Source: Nocardia vinacea (GTDB lineage: Bacteria > Actinomycetota > Actinomycetes > Mycobacteriales > Mycobacteriaceae). Taken from it: a stretch of DNA of 64,000 nucleotides. The position numbers and the translations under genes are program-made. The notes beneath the pieces were generated by a model. It was not told where the DNA came from and made no database searches. It saw nothing but the letters and a program-made list of their open reading frames with translations. Positions 26,944-35,702 of this stretch are shown here, piece by piece; the first letter of the stretch is position 1; every line of letters starts with the position of its first letter. The stretch spans positions 992,001 through 1,056,000 of the forward strand of contig NZ_CP109149.1 of assembly GCF_035920345.1 (NCBI RefSeq), in the 5' to 3' direction.

Positions 26944-28422
26944 ATGTCCCTCACCGCCGAGCGGCACACCGACCTCGACCGTCCGCGGTTCTTCATCGAT
27001 GGGAAGTGGGCCGAGCCTCGTGGAAGCCACACCTACCGCGTGGACGAGGCGGCCACCGGCGAGATTCTCGGCACCGCCGCCTTGGGTGGCGAAGACGATA
27101 TCGACACCGCTGTCCGAGCCGCTCGGGCCGCCCTCGATCACGGCCCGTGGGGACGCACGTCGGCGGCTGAGCGTGCGGCCGTGCTGCGCCGGTTCGCCGA
27201 TGCGCTGCAAAAGCGAGCCGCGGACACCGCCACCTTGGTGACGCGTGAGAACGGGATGCCGATCCAGCTCTCACAGCAGGTGAACGGTGGCGCGCCCGCT
27301 GCCGTCCTGCGCGTATACGCCGATGTGATCGAGCAACTCGCGTTCGAGGACGTGCGGCCGAGTTCGGTCGGATCGACCATCGTTCGGCGGGACCCAGTCG
27401 GTGTGGTGGGTGCGATTACACCGTGGAACTTTCCGCAAGCACTGGCGATGTTCAAGGTGGCGCCCGCGCTGGCGGCGGGATGCACAGTGGTGCTGAAGCC
27501 CTCGCCGGAGACGGCGTTGGACGCGTATATCTTGGCCGAAGCGGCGTTGGAAGCCGGCTTGCCGCCGGGTGTGCTCAATATCGTCGCTGGTGACCGGGAC
27601 GCGGGAGCCGCCCTCGTCGCGCACCCCCTGGTCGACAAGATCGCGTTCACCGGTTCCACGACGGCCGGGCGGGCAATCGGCGAAGAGTGTGGGCGATCGT
27701 TCCGGCGGCACAGTCTCGAACTGGGTGGCAAGTCTGCGGCAATTTTCCTGGACGACGGCGAAATCGACACGCTGCTGACCGGTCTGGCTGGCGCCTCGTT
27801 CCTGAACAACAGCCAGACCTGCACCACGCAGTCTCGGATCCTGGTGGCGCGTTCGCGCTACGACGAGGTGATCGACGCGGTGGCCGGTTACGTCTCCGCG
27901 ATGACCATCGGAAATCCGCTCGATCCGGCCGTGACGTTGGGTCCGATGGCGAGCAGCGCGCAGTTGGACCGTGTCCTCGGTTATATCGAGACGGCGAAGA
28001 AGTCCTCAGCACGATTGGTCGTGGGCGGCGGTCGTCCGGCCGACCAGGATCGGGGCTGGTTCGTCGAGCCGACCGTGTTTGCCGACGTGGACAACAACGA
28101 CACCCTCGCCCGCGAAGAGGTGTTCGGTCCGGTCATCGCGCTGATGCCGTTCGACGACGAGGACGACGCGGTGCGCCTCGCCAATGACAGCGAGTACGGG
28201 CTCGCCGGGTCGGTCTGGAGTGCGGACGAGGATCGTGCACTCGCTGTCGCCGGGCGGATCCGCACCGGAACCATTGGGCTCAACTATTACCTGCTCGATC
28301 TGGGCGCGCCGTTCGGAGGTGTGAAGAACTCCGGCGTGGGCCGGGAGCTCGGGCCCGAGGGCATCGACGCATATCTCGAGTACAAGGCCGTCTACGCCTC
28401 GAAGAAGTATCTGGCGTCTTGA
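26944..28422 (+). CDS. Aldehyde dehydrogenase
   Basis: A 492-residue NAD(P)-dependent ALDH. The catalytic Cys lies in NNSQTCTTQSRI, the general-base Glu in LELGGKSAAI, and the cofactor segment FTGSTTAGRAIG is present. It is the first gene of the six-gene operon from promoter B, preceded by AGGAGGA. In a ring-cleavage operon it could oxidise a semialdehyde or a benzaldehyde (vanillin-type) intermediate. The exact substrate cannot be read. Confidence 0.88.
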   Translation: MSLTAERHTDLDRPRFFIDGKWAEPRGSHTYRVDEAATGEILGTAALGGEDDIDTAVRAARAALDHGPWGRTSAAERAAVLRRFADALQKRAADTATLVTRENGMPIQLSQQVNGGAPAAVLRVYADVIEQLAFEDVRPSSVGSTIVRRDPVGVVGAITPWNFPQALAMFKVAPALAAGCTVVLKPSPETALDAYILAEAALEAGLPPGVLNIVAGDRDAGAALVAHPLVDKIAFTGSTTAGRAIGEECGRSFRRHSLELGGKSAAIFLDDGEIDTLLTGLAGASFLNNSQTCTTQSRILVARSRYDEVIDAVAGYVSAMTIGNPLDPAVTLGPMASSAQLDRVLGYIETAKKSSARLVVGGGRPADQDRGWFVEPTVFADVDNNDTLAREEVFGPVIALMPFDDEDDAVRLANDSEYGLAGSVWSADEDRALAVAGRIRTGTIGLNYYLLDLGAPFGGVKNSGVGRELGPEGIDAYLEYKAVYASKKYLAS

Positions 28423-28453
28423 TCGGCGAAATATCAGAAATGAAAGGGAGTTC

Positions 28454-28810
28454 ATGAGCGATCCAGTCGCCGTAGTCCGTGCCTATTTCGATGCCGTCAC
28501 CGCCGGTGATCCGAAAGCCGTGGGCGCGCTCTTCGCGCCGGATGCCGAATTGCATAATGCGGCGGGCGTGCTGCGGGGTGCGGCCGCGATTACAAAGATG
28601 TACGAAGGCGGGCTCGGCCCCGGCAAGATGAAGCCGAGCCCCGGTCCCTTCGTGATCGATGGTGAGCGCGTAGCCGTCGAGATCGATTTGATGGCCGACG
28701 GGAAGCCTCTCGCGCTCGGGGATTTCTTCACCATTCGCGATGGAAAGATCCATTACCTCGCGATCTACAGCCTCAAGCCGGTCGACCCCGCCTTCTTCAG
28801 GGAAGGCTGA
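28454..28810 (+). CDS. SnoaL-like (NTF2 fold) small protein
   Basis: A 118-residue protein of the SnoaL/ketosteroid-isomerase-like fold: VVRAYFDAVTAGDPKAVGALFAPDAELHNA near the start and FTIRDGKIHYLAIY near the end are typical. Members act as isomerases, hydrolases or cyclases on small phenolic or polyketide-like molecules. Ribosome site AAAGGGAG precedes the ATG. It sits between the ALDH and FAH genes, so a tautomerase or isomerase step in the same pathway is likely. Confidence 0.75.
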   Translation: MSDPVAVVRAYFDAVTAGDPKAVGALFAPDAELHNAAGVLRGAAAITKMYEGGLGPGKMKPSPGPFVIDGERVAVEIDLMADGKPLALGDFFTIRDGKIHYLAIYSLKPVDPAFFREG

Positions 28811-28865
28811 GGTTCCCAGCGTTTCACCCTCTGCTGGATACTCACGGATATTCTTTAGGAGAACA

Positions 28866-29876
28866 ATGAAGATTGCGGTTTTCGGTCCCCATCGCCGGGT
28901 CGGTGTCGTCCATGACGGCGGCATTGTCGACATTAACGGCGCTTACGCGAAATACCTCGCGGAGACGGCCGGTGTCACCCGGCCGCAGGCACGGGCCGCA
29001 GCCGTGGTCCCGGCTTCGCTGAATGAATTCATCGAGGAAGGTGACCGGGCTCTCGACGGCGCCAGGGAAGCGCTCGAGTATCTCCTCGAGAATGCGCACG
29101 ACCATCGCGGAGTGTCGGGCCAGCGGTTGCGTCACCAAACGGACGAGGTCATCCTGCACGCGCCGGTGGAGGGGCAGTCGCGGATCTACGCCGCGTTGGC
29201 CAACTTCGCCGACCACATGAACGCCGCTGCGCAGAACTCGGCCTCCGGCGATCTGTCGAAGACCCTCGAGCGATTGCTGGCCGGCGGTCCGAAGTTCTTC
29301 CTGAAGGATTCGCGGGCCGTGTCCGCGGACGGGCAGCCGGTGCGTTATCCGGCTCGAACCCAGCGGATGGACTACGAGGCCGAGGTGGCGGTGGTGATCG
29401 GAAAGCGCGGTCGTGACATCGCCGGCGGTGACTTCCGGTCGCACATCTGGGGGTACACCCTGCACAACGACTGGTCGGTTCGCGACAATGTTTCCTTCGG
29501 CCCCGACTTCAACTACTCGAAGAACTTCGATACGTCGGCGACCGTCGGGCCGTGGATCGTGGTCGATGAGGATATCGACCCGCAGAACATCCCGATCGAA
29601 TGCCGTGTCAACGGCGAAATCCGGCAGGACGGCAATACCGGCGCCATGGTGCACAGTTTCGCCGCGCTCGGCGAATATCTGTCCCGCGACACCACGCTGT
29701 GGCCCGGCGACCTGATCAGTAGTGGCACCCCGAAGGGCACCGCCGCAGATGCCACCGTGCAACTGGCCGACGGCACGTTACCGGACGCGCTCTTCGTGAA
29801 ACCGGGTGATGTCGTGGAGATTTCCTCCAGTCTCATCGGTTCGCTCCGCAATAAAGTTGTCACCCCCACCGAATAG
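28866..29876 (+). CDS. Fumarylacetoacetate hydrolase (FAH) family protein
   Basis: A 336-residue FAH-fold protein. Metal-binding carboxylates are in DYEAEVAVVIG and NDWSVRD, and the C-terminal GDLISSGTPKGTA loop is conserved. AGGAGA precedes the ATG at 28866. Family members hydrolyse fumarylpyruvate or fumarylacetoacetate, or act as hydratases/decarboxylases in meta-cleavage routes. Next to a VOC-type dioxygenase it probably processes a ring-cleavage product. Confidence 0.85.
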   Translation: MKIAVFGPHRRVGVVHDGGIVDINGAYAKYLAETAGVTRPQARAAAVVPASLNEFIEEGDRALDGAREALEYLLENAHDHRGVSGQRLRHQTDEVILHAPVEGQSRIYAALANFADHMNAAAQNSASGDLSKTLERLLAGGPKFFLKDSRAVSADGQPVRYPARTQRMDYEAEVAVVIGKRGRDIAGGDFRSHIWGYTLHNDWSVRDNVSFGPDFNYSKNFDTSATVGPWIVVDEDIDPQNIPIECRVNGEIRQDGNTGAMVHSFAALGEYLSRDTTLWPGDLISSGTPKGTAADATVQLADGTLPDALFVKPGDVVEISSSLIGSLRNKVVTPTE

Positions 29877-29886
29877 AGGAATAGTT

Positions 29887-31092
29887 ATGGCCACAGGGCA
29901 ATTCCCGGTCGGCGGAGTGCTTTACGATCGTCCGTTCAAGATCCGCCGACTCAACCATTTCGGTATCAGCGTGGAAGATACCGGCCGCGCTCTCTCCTTC
30001 TATCGAGACGTGCTGGGCTTCTACGTCTCCGACAAGATCGAGTTGAGTGTCGTCGAGCCGGGCGAGTGGATGGACGGTGTTCCAGACACGAACATCTATT
30101 TTCTCCGCCACAACAGCGACCATCACACCTTCGTGCTGATGCCGCGTCCGTGGATCGACCAGACCGCGTCCTCGCCGCGTTCCGATATCACCATCAACCA
30201 GATCACCTGGCAGGTAGGCAGTCTGCGGGAGGTGGTCGAAGCCCGGGTGTGGCTCGAGTCGACCGGAACCAAGATCAGCCGGTATGGCCGCGACCCCGGA
30301 TCCAATTGGCACACCTACTTTACCGAGCCCACCGGGCATATCAACGAGCTCGAGTACGGTATCGAGCAGGTGGGCTGGGATGGGTTGAGCAAACCGGAAT
30401 CAATGTGGCCATGGATGAACGGGCACCCGCCGCTGCCGACCAGTTCCGAGAGCACCGAGATGGCGGTGGCCGCGGTCAAGGGCATCGACTTGAACTCCGG
30501 TCACCGGTGGGTCGACGAGCTCCCGAAGACCCATGATGTGGGTGGGGTGCTGCTGTCGCGGCCGTTCAAGGCCGTTCGCATCGGACCGGTCAGCATCTTC
30601 GTCGAGGACGTCGAGGCGACCGAGCGCTACTACACCGAAACACTCGGCCTCGTGCCGAGTGAGGAGACCACCGTCCTCGGCCATCGCGTCGTCTTTCTGC
30701 GAGCGAACACCGAACATCACAGCATCGGCCTGTTCCCACTGGAACTCCGTGCGGCCCTGGGTCTCAGCGAGAACACCACGCTGCTCTCGTTCGGCGTGCA
30801 GGTCGGCTCCTACGAACAGTTGCGCGCGGCGCGGACCTACCTGCTCGAGCGCGGCGTTACCTTGCTGGACCTGCCGCCCGAGATTCACCCCGGTATCGAT
30901 TACGTCATTCACGCGGTCGATCCCGAGGGGCACGTGATGCAGCTGTATTACTACATGGAACAGATCGGTTGGGACGGCAAGCCCAGGCCAGCGGATCAGC
31001 GTCGCCGGGTCGAGCCCGGTGTCTGGCCCGAGACAGTGTCGGCGCTGCCTGACACCTATGCGGGCGAAACCTTCTGGGGGCCACTGGGATGA
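29887..31092 (+). CDS. Two-domain VOC/extradiol-type dioxygenase with ligands in the N-terminal half
   Basis: A 401-residue protein with two vicinal-oxygen-chelate modules (about 22-165 and 230-375). The N-terminal module keeps a His-His-Glu set: LNHFGISVED, DHHTFVL and GHINELEYG. The C-terminal module reads IGPVSIFVED, EHHSIGLF and GHVMQLYYY, so the first His is Pro and the Glu is Gln. Classical two-domain extradiol enzymes keep the metal in the C-terminal half, so this is reversed. Likely a ring-cleaving dioxygenase or related enzyme. AGAGGAA ribosome site precedes the ATG. Confidence 0.82.
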   Translation: MATGQFPVGGVLYDRPFKIRRLNHFGISVEDTGRALSFYRDVLGFYVSDKIELSVVEPGEWMDGVPDTNIYFLRHNSDHHTFVLMPRPWIDQTASSPRSDITINQITWQVGSLREVVEARVWLESTGTKISRYGRDPGSNWHTYFTEPTGHINELEYGIEQVGWDGLSKPESMWPWMNGHPPLPTSSESTEMAVAAVKGIDLNSGHRWVDELPKTHDVGGVLLSRPFKAVRIGPVSIFVEDVEATERYYTETLGLVPSEETTVLGHRVVFLRANTEHHSIGLFPLELRAALGLSENTTLLSFGVQVGSYEQLRAARTYLLERGVTLLDLPPEIHPGIDYVIHAVDPEGHVMQLYYYMEQIGWDGKPRPADQRRRVEPGVWPETVSALPDTYAGETFWGPLG

Positions 31093-31886
31093 GAGACCGT
31101 GTCGTGCGCGAAAGAACCGCCGTCGTCACCGGCGGAGCCCAGGGTTTGGGTGCGGCCATCGCATCGCACCTCGCCCGGGACGGTTTCGCGGTCGCGCTCC
31201 TGGATATACAGGAGGACGCCCTACAGCGCGCGAGGAAGAGCATCGAAAGCAGGTTCCATGACGCCTGGGTTTTCGCCGCCGCCGTCGATCTTTCCCGGCC
31301 CGAGGCCGTCGAGCGAGCGTTTCACGAGATCGACTCCGAGTTCGGCAGGATCGATGTCCTGGTGAACACAGCGGGCGGCAGCGGAACTGTCGCGGTGCGC
31401 GAGATCGAGGACTTGCTGCCGGATGTCTGGAACACCGTCATCGGTAACAATCTGACGAGCGCGTTCCTCTGTGCCAAGTACGCCGTTCCGATCATGCGGC
31501 GCAACGGTTTCGGCCGCATCGTCAACTTCTCCTCGGCCGTGGCGAACGGTTTGGCGGGTCCTTCTGGGACGGTGGGTGCACTCTTGCCGTACGCCGCCTC
31601 CAAAGCCGCCGTCAATGGCTTCACCAAGCAGCTCGCCAAGGATCTCGGCGGCAGCGGCATTACCGTCAACGCGATCTCCCCGGGGTTGATCCTGCCGGAA
31701 GAAGGCAGGGTCCGGGCGACTTTCGACGCGCTGCCCCCCGAGGCCCGAGCGGCCACCGAGGCGGCGATTCCGGTCGGGCGCACCGGCACCACAGACGAAA
31801 TCGCCGCAGCTGTCACGTATTTGGTTTCCGAGAACGCCGGATTCACCTCGGGTGCCGTGCTGAGTGTCGACGGCGCCGCTTCCTGA
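31089..31886 (+). CDS. Short-chain dehydrogenase/reductase
   Basis: A 265-residue classical SDR: VTGGAQGLGAAIA cofactor motif, NTAGG, catalytic Ser region NFSSAVANG, and YAASK active-site motif, with VNAISPGLI after it. The start overlaps the VOC gene stop as ATGA, so the two are coupled. It probably oxidises or reduces a hydroxy/keto intermediate made by the preceding enzymes; the substrate is not identifiable. Confidence 0.85.
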   Translation: MRDRVVRERTAVVTGGAQGLGAAIASHLARDGFAVALLDIQEDALQRARKSIESRFHDAWVFAAAVDLSRPEAVERAFHEIDSEFGRIDVLVNTAGGSGTVAVREIEDLLPDVWNTVIGNNLTSAFLCAKYAVPIMRRNGFGRIVNFSSAVANGLAGPSGTVGALLPYAASKAAVNGFTKQLAKDLGGSGITVNAISPGLILPEEGRVRATFDALPPEARAATEAAIPVGRTGTTDEIAAAVTYLVSENAGFTSGAVLSVDGAAS

Positions 31887-31940
31887 TTTCACCCGTCGCC
31901 GCCGTGCGGCGAGCGACGTTCGCGAGAATGGAATTGCAGA

Positions 31941-32648
31941 ATGCTCCCTTACCCGTTGGTCCTGCTGCCCGCGCTCGGCGCGGATTCCCGGTTGTGGGAA
32001 CCGGTCATCGCGCGGATCGCGGACATTGTCGAATCGACCGTGGTGGCGCACGCCGGAGACTCCGTCGAGGCGATCGCCGACAATGTGCTCGCGCGGGCAC
32101 CGGAGCGGTTCTATCTGGCGGGACTGTCGATGGGCGGCTATGTCGCCCTCGATATCGCACTCCGGCGGACCGGTCGGCTCGCGGGGTTGGCGCTGCTCAA
32201 CACCTCGGCACGCGCGGCCTCGCCCGAACGGCGGGCCAGCGGGGAAGGCATGATCGAGTTGGCGGAGGCCGGTCGTTACGACATCGCGGTCGAACGATTG
32301 GCCAGCGCTGTCGCGCCGCCGGGGCGAGACGATGTGGTCGCGCTCGCGGCCGCCATGGCTCACGATCTCGGGCCGACCGCGTTCCGCGACCAGCAGCGCG
32401 CCGCACTCGATCGACACGACCGTCGGGCGGCACTGCCGTGGATCGACACTCCGACCGTGGTCGTTTGCGGCACGGCCGATGGCGTAACTCCGGTCGAGCA
32501 CAGTGTCGAACTCGTGGAGGGTATTCCCGAGGCAGAGTTGATCACCATCGAAGGCTGCGGGCACTTCTCGTCCGTCGAACAGCCTGCGCGGATATCGGAG
32601 ATTCTCCGGACCTATCTACTGCGGGTCGGCGCACCCACTGCGCGATAG
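31941..32648 (+). CDS. Alpha/beta hydrolase
   Basis: A 235-residue alpha/beta hydrolase with the nucleophile elbow GLSMGG, an Asp in CGTADGVTPVEHS and the catalytic His in GCGHFSSVEQP. It is similar in size to 3-oxoadipate enol-lactone hydrolases and meta-cleavage C-C hydrolases. It is the last gene of the operon started at promoter B. In this setting hydrolysis of a ring-cleavage product or lactone is likely. Confidence 0.83.
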   Translation: MLPYPLVLLPALGADSRLWEPVIARIADIVESTVVAHAGDSVEAIADNVLARAPERFYLAGLSMGGYVALDIALRRTGRLAGLALLNTSARAASPERRASGEGMIELAEAGRYDIAVERLASAVAPPGRDDVVALAAAMAHDLGPTAFRDQQRAALDRHDRRAALPWIDTPTVVVCGTADGVTPVEHSVELVEGIPEAELITIEGCGHFSSVEQPARISEILRTYLLRVGAPTAR

Positions 32649-32709
32649 CATTTCGTGACCGCCGCGTACCCGGACGCGCTGCGCCCGGAACCCGCAAGGA
32701 CACTCGGAC

Positions 32710-33605
32710 ATGCTGGGTGACGATCTACGTTGGTTCACGACCCTGGCCGAACTCGAGCGGGTCGGGGAGACTGCGCAACGATTGCGGATGGCCCAACCCA
32801 CACTGTCACGCAGGCTCGCCCGGTTGGAAAGCCGACTCGGGCAGCGATTGTTCGACCGCCACGGCAAGCGAATCATCCTCAACGACTACGGTCGCGTCTT
32901 CTACGAGCATGCGCGTCGAGCCAGCGCCGAACTCGACGCCGCCGAACGAGCGCTGGCGGAGCTGAGCAATCCCGTATCCGGTGTCGTACGCCTGGCCTAT
33001 GGCGCTTCCTTCGGTATTTGGCCTGTGCCGCAGCTGATCTCAGGATTCAGGCGACACGCGGGCAATATTCCCGTCACCTGCGTCAGGACGAGTCCGGGGC
33101 GGCGGCCTCGCGAGTGCGCGACGGTGCCGCGGACCTCGCGATCGTCTCCCCGGGTCCGCCGGTGCTCGGCCTCGGGTGGCAGCAGCTGTCACAGCAGCGC
33201 CTCGCGCTGGCGATGCCCGCGGACCACCGATCGGCGGGACGCCGCCGGATCTGGCTGCGCGATGTCGACGATGCTGAATTCATCGTGCCGCCTTCGGGAT
33301 TCGACCTGCGTCGGGCATTCGACGAGCTGTGCTCGGCGGCGAGCATCAACGCCCGCGTCTCATTCGAGACCGTGGAATTGGCTACGGTCGCCGCGCTGGT
33401 TGCCGAGGGGCTCGGACTCGCGGTGGTACCGATGCCGAGAACGGTTCCCGGAGTGGTCATTCCACGTGATGTGTCCTTCGTGCCGCTGGCCGATGAAGGC
33501 GCCGTCCGTGAGGTTGGCGTGGTCTGGTCGACAGGCGCTGTCCATTCCGATGCTGTTCGCGCTTTTCGTGAATACGCCGTTGGATCGGCAGTCGCGTATT
33601 CATAA
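32710..33605 (+). pseudogene. LysR-family regulator with a single-base frameshift
   Basis: The N-terminal HTH (MLGDDLRWFTTLAELERVGETAQRL, MAQPTLSRRLARLESRLG) and the start of the effector domain are in one frame up to NIPVT near 33076. The rest (LRQDESGAAASRVRDG to VAALVAEGLGLAVVPM and the end at 33605) is in another. Restoring one C in the CC at 33077-33078 joins VT to LRQDE and gives a normal LysR of about 298 residues. This is either a real inactivation or a homopolymer sequencing error. It follows the VOC operon and would have been its local regulator. Confidence 0.8.
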
Positions 33606-33685
33606 ATTGCATAGACTCCATTACCAAAGTAAATAATGTCCTTGTCGGGCTTGTTACGAAATATTCGATTTGTTTTAATTCATAA

Positions 33686-34435
33686 ATGACAATCGCCATA
33701 ACTGGAACCGCGTCGGGCATTGGTGCGGCAACCGCAGCCGCGCTGGGGGCGGCCGGCCACAAGATCATCGGCGTCGACCTGCGCGACGCCGACATCACCG
33801 CTGACCTGTCGGATTCGGACGCCCGAGGTGCCGTCATCGACGAGGTTCTGGAGCGCAGTGGCGGCGTCCTCGACGGATTGGTTCTGTCCGCGGGCCTCGG
33901 TTTCAATTTTCCCGATCCGATGAAGGTGATCGAAGTCAACTACCGCGCGTCTCTTGCTCTCCTCGATGGGCTGCTGCCGGCCCTCCGTAAGGGTGAATCG
34001 CCTGCGGCTGTGGTGGTTTCCTCGTTGGCTTCCACTCAGATCTCGTGGTCGGAAAACCCTATCGCCCATGGCGCCGAGGTCGAGGCTATCGCCCAAGCGG
34101 GCGACAACGGGGGTCTGCTCGCCTATGCCGCTTCGAAGAACGCCGTCACCGTAGGCGTTCGTCAGCGCGCCGCCGAATGGGGGGCGGCGGGCGTTCGCCT
34201 CAATACCGTCGCCCCTGGCATGGTCGACACTCCGCTGTTCCAGGCCGGTCTTGCTCATCCCCACTACGGCGAGATCGTCCGCAATTTCACCACCCCTATC
34301 GGGCGTACCGGCACCCCTGCCGAAATAGCTTCTCTCATCACGTATCTGCTGACACCGCAGGCCGGTTTCATCCATGGGGCGCAATTCATTATCGACGGCG
34401 GGGCCGATGCCGAAACCCGCCCCACCGTTGTCTGA
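33686..34435 (+). CDS. Short-chain dehydrogenase, hydroxysteroid-dehydrogenase-like
   Basis: A 249-residue SDR with TGTASGIGAAT cofactor motif, VVSSLAST, the YAASK active-site motif (LLAYAASKNAVT) and APGMVDTPLF. The VNYRASLALLDGLLPAL and VDTPLF segments recall 3-alpha-hydroxysteroid dehydrogenases, where the loop before the Tyr is expanded as here. It is preceded by an AT-rich 80-bp gap (33606-33685) unlike the surrounding DNA. The ring or steroid substrate is not determined. Confidence 0.8.
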   Translation: MTIAITGTASGIGAATAAALGAAGHKIIGVDLRDADITADLSDSDARGAVIDEVLERSGGVLDGLVLSAGLGFNFPDPMKVIEVNYRASLALLDGLLPALRKGESPAAVVVSSLASTQISWSENPIAHGAEVEAIAQAGDNGGLLAYAASKNAVTVGVRQRAAEWGAAGVRLNTVAPGMVDTPLFQAGLAHPHYGEIVRNFTTPIGRTGTPAEIASLITYLLTPQAGFIHGAQFIIDGGADAETRPTVV

Positions 34436-34564
34436 TGACTTCGATAGTTCGCCAGGTAGTCCCTTACAGAATTTCAGCATGTTGGCCGCACTTATGGCGG
34501 CCGATTTCGTCTGCCGAATGGCGGGTTCCTCCCCGCTGGTTCGGACCGACGCTAAGGAGCACGC

Positions 34565-35563
34565 ATGAGCAGCATCGCCGAGACACCGGCCGTGGTCGGC
34601 CCGCCGCCGCCGTTCGATTCCGAATTGGTGGCCCCATTGTCCGCCATCCGTCAACAGCTCTCGCCCACCATGACCGGTGCGGATATCCCAGCGGTGCGTG
34701 CTGCCATGGCGGCGATGGACATGAGCGATGAGGAGCTGACCGGCGACGGCGCGTTCGATGTTCGGGTGGTGACTGCGTCCGGACCGGGCGGCGGACCCGA
34801 GGTACGGTTGCACGTGTGGCGTCCTACGGCGGTCACCGAGCCGGTGGGCGCGATCTTTTACACCCACGGCGGCGGGATGATGATGGGTAGTGCCCGGGGT
34901 TTCGAGGTCCGAGAAGTTCTCACATGGGCTTTCGAACTGGGCCTGGCCGTGGTCTCCGTCGAGTACCGGCTGGCGCCGGAGAATCCCTACCCTGCGCAAA
35001 TCGACGATTGCTACGCCGGTTTGGTGTGGTCCGTCGAGCACGCGGGCGAACTCGGCATCGATCCCGAGCGGATCATTGTCGCCGGCGCCAGCGCCGGGGG
35101 TGGCCTGACGGCGGCGCTGGCGCTGCTCGTCCGTGACCGAGGTGGGTCGGCGCTTGTCGGGCAAATGCTCCTGGAGCCGATGCTCGACGACCGCAGCGAT
35201 ACCCCGTCGGCACATCAGCTGGCCGGACTCGGCGTGTGGGACCGTGGAGCGAATATTCTGGGATGGACCGCACTGTTGGGGGACCTCCGTGGCGGGCCCG
35301 ATGTTTCGTGCTACGCGGCTCCCGCCCGAGCCGAAGATCTGTCGGTGCTGCCCGCTACGTACATCGATGTGGGCTCGGCCGAGACGTTCCGGGATGAAGC
35401 CGTCGCCTTCGCCTCGCGGTTGTGGTGCGCCGGCGTCGCGGCTGAGTTGCATGTGTGGCCGGGCGGATTCCACGGCTATGACGTGTTCGCTCCGCAGGCG
35501 GCCTTGTCACAGATCACGAGGATCGCTCGGATCGCGTGGTTGCGCCGTATCCTGCAATTCTGA
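34565..35563 (+). CDS. HSL-type (alpha/beta fold) esterase/lipase
   Basis: A 332-residue hormone-sensitive-lipase-family esterase. Oxyanion motif THGGGMMMGS, VEYRLAPENPYPAQIDDCYAGL, nucleophile GASAGG, Asp in DVGSAETFRDE and His in GGFHGYD are all present. No signal peptide is seen, so it acts in the cytoplasm. AAGGAG precedes the ATG. It could release acids or phenols from esters before ring attack. Confidence 0.88.
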   Translation: MSSIAETPAVVGPPPPFDSELVAPLSAIRQQLSPTMTGADIPAVRAAMAAMDMSDEELTGDGAFDVRVVTASGPGGGPEVRLHVWRPTAVTEPVGAIFYTHGGGMMMGSARGFEVREVLTWAFELGLAVVSVEYRLAPENPYPAQIDDCYAGLVWSVEHAGELGIDPERIIVAGASAGGGLTAALALLVRDRGGSALVGQMLLEPMLDDRSDTPSAHQLAGLGVWDRGANILGWTALLGDLRGGPDVSCYAAPARAEDLSVLPATYIDVGSAETFRDEAVAFASRLWCAGVAAELHVWPGGFHGYDVFAPQAALSQITRIARIAWLRRILQF

Positions 35564-35702
35564 CGAGCGACACTCGACGCATAAGCGCCGGAAGGGTCCG
35601 GCCTAGCGCCGCGCTCGGTCCGCAGCGAGGACGTAGGTCTTCGGGTCCCATCCCTCGCTGCTGGACCAACGGCGGTTGTCCTCTACCGCAACGTCTTCGG
35701 AT

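Noticed and set aside
33680..35473. Leftward open frame of about 600 codons opposite the SDR and esterase
   Set aside because: No recognisable domain; SDR and HSL motifs on the other strand account for the DNA.
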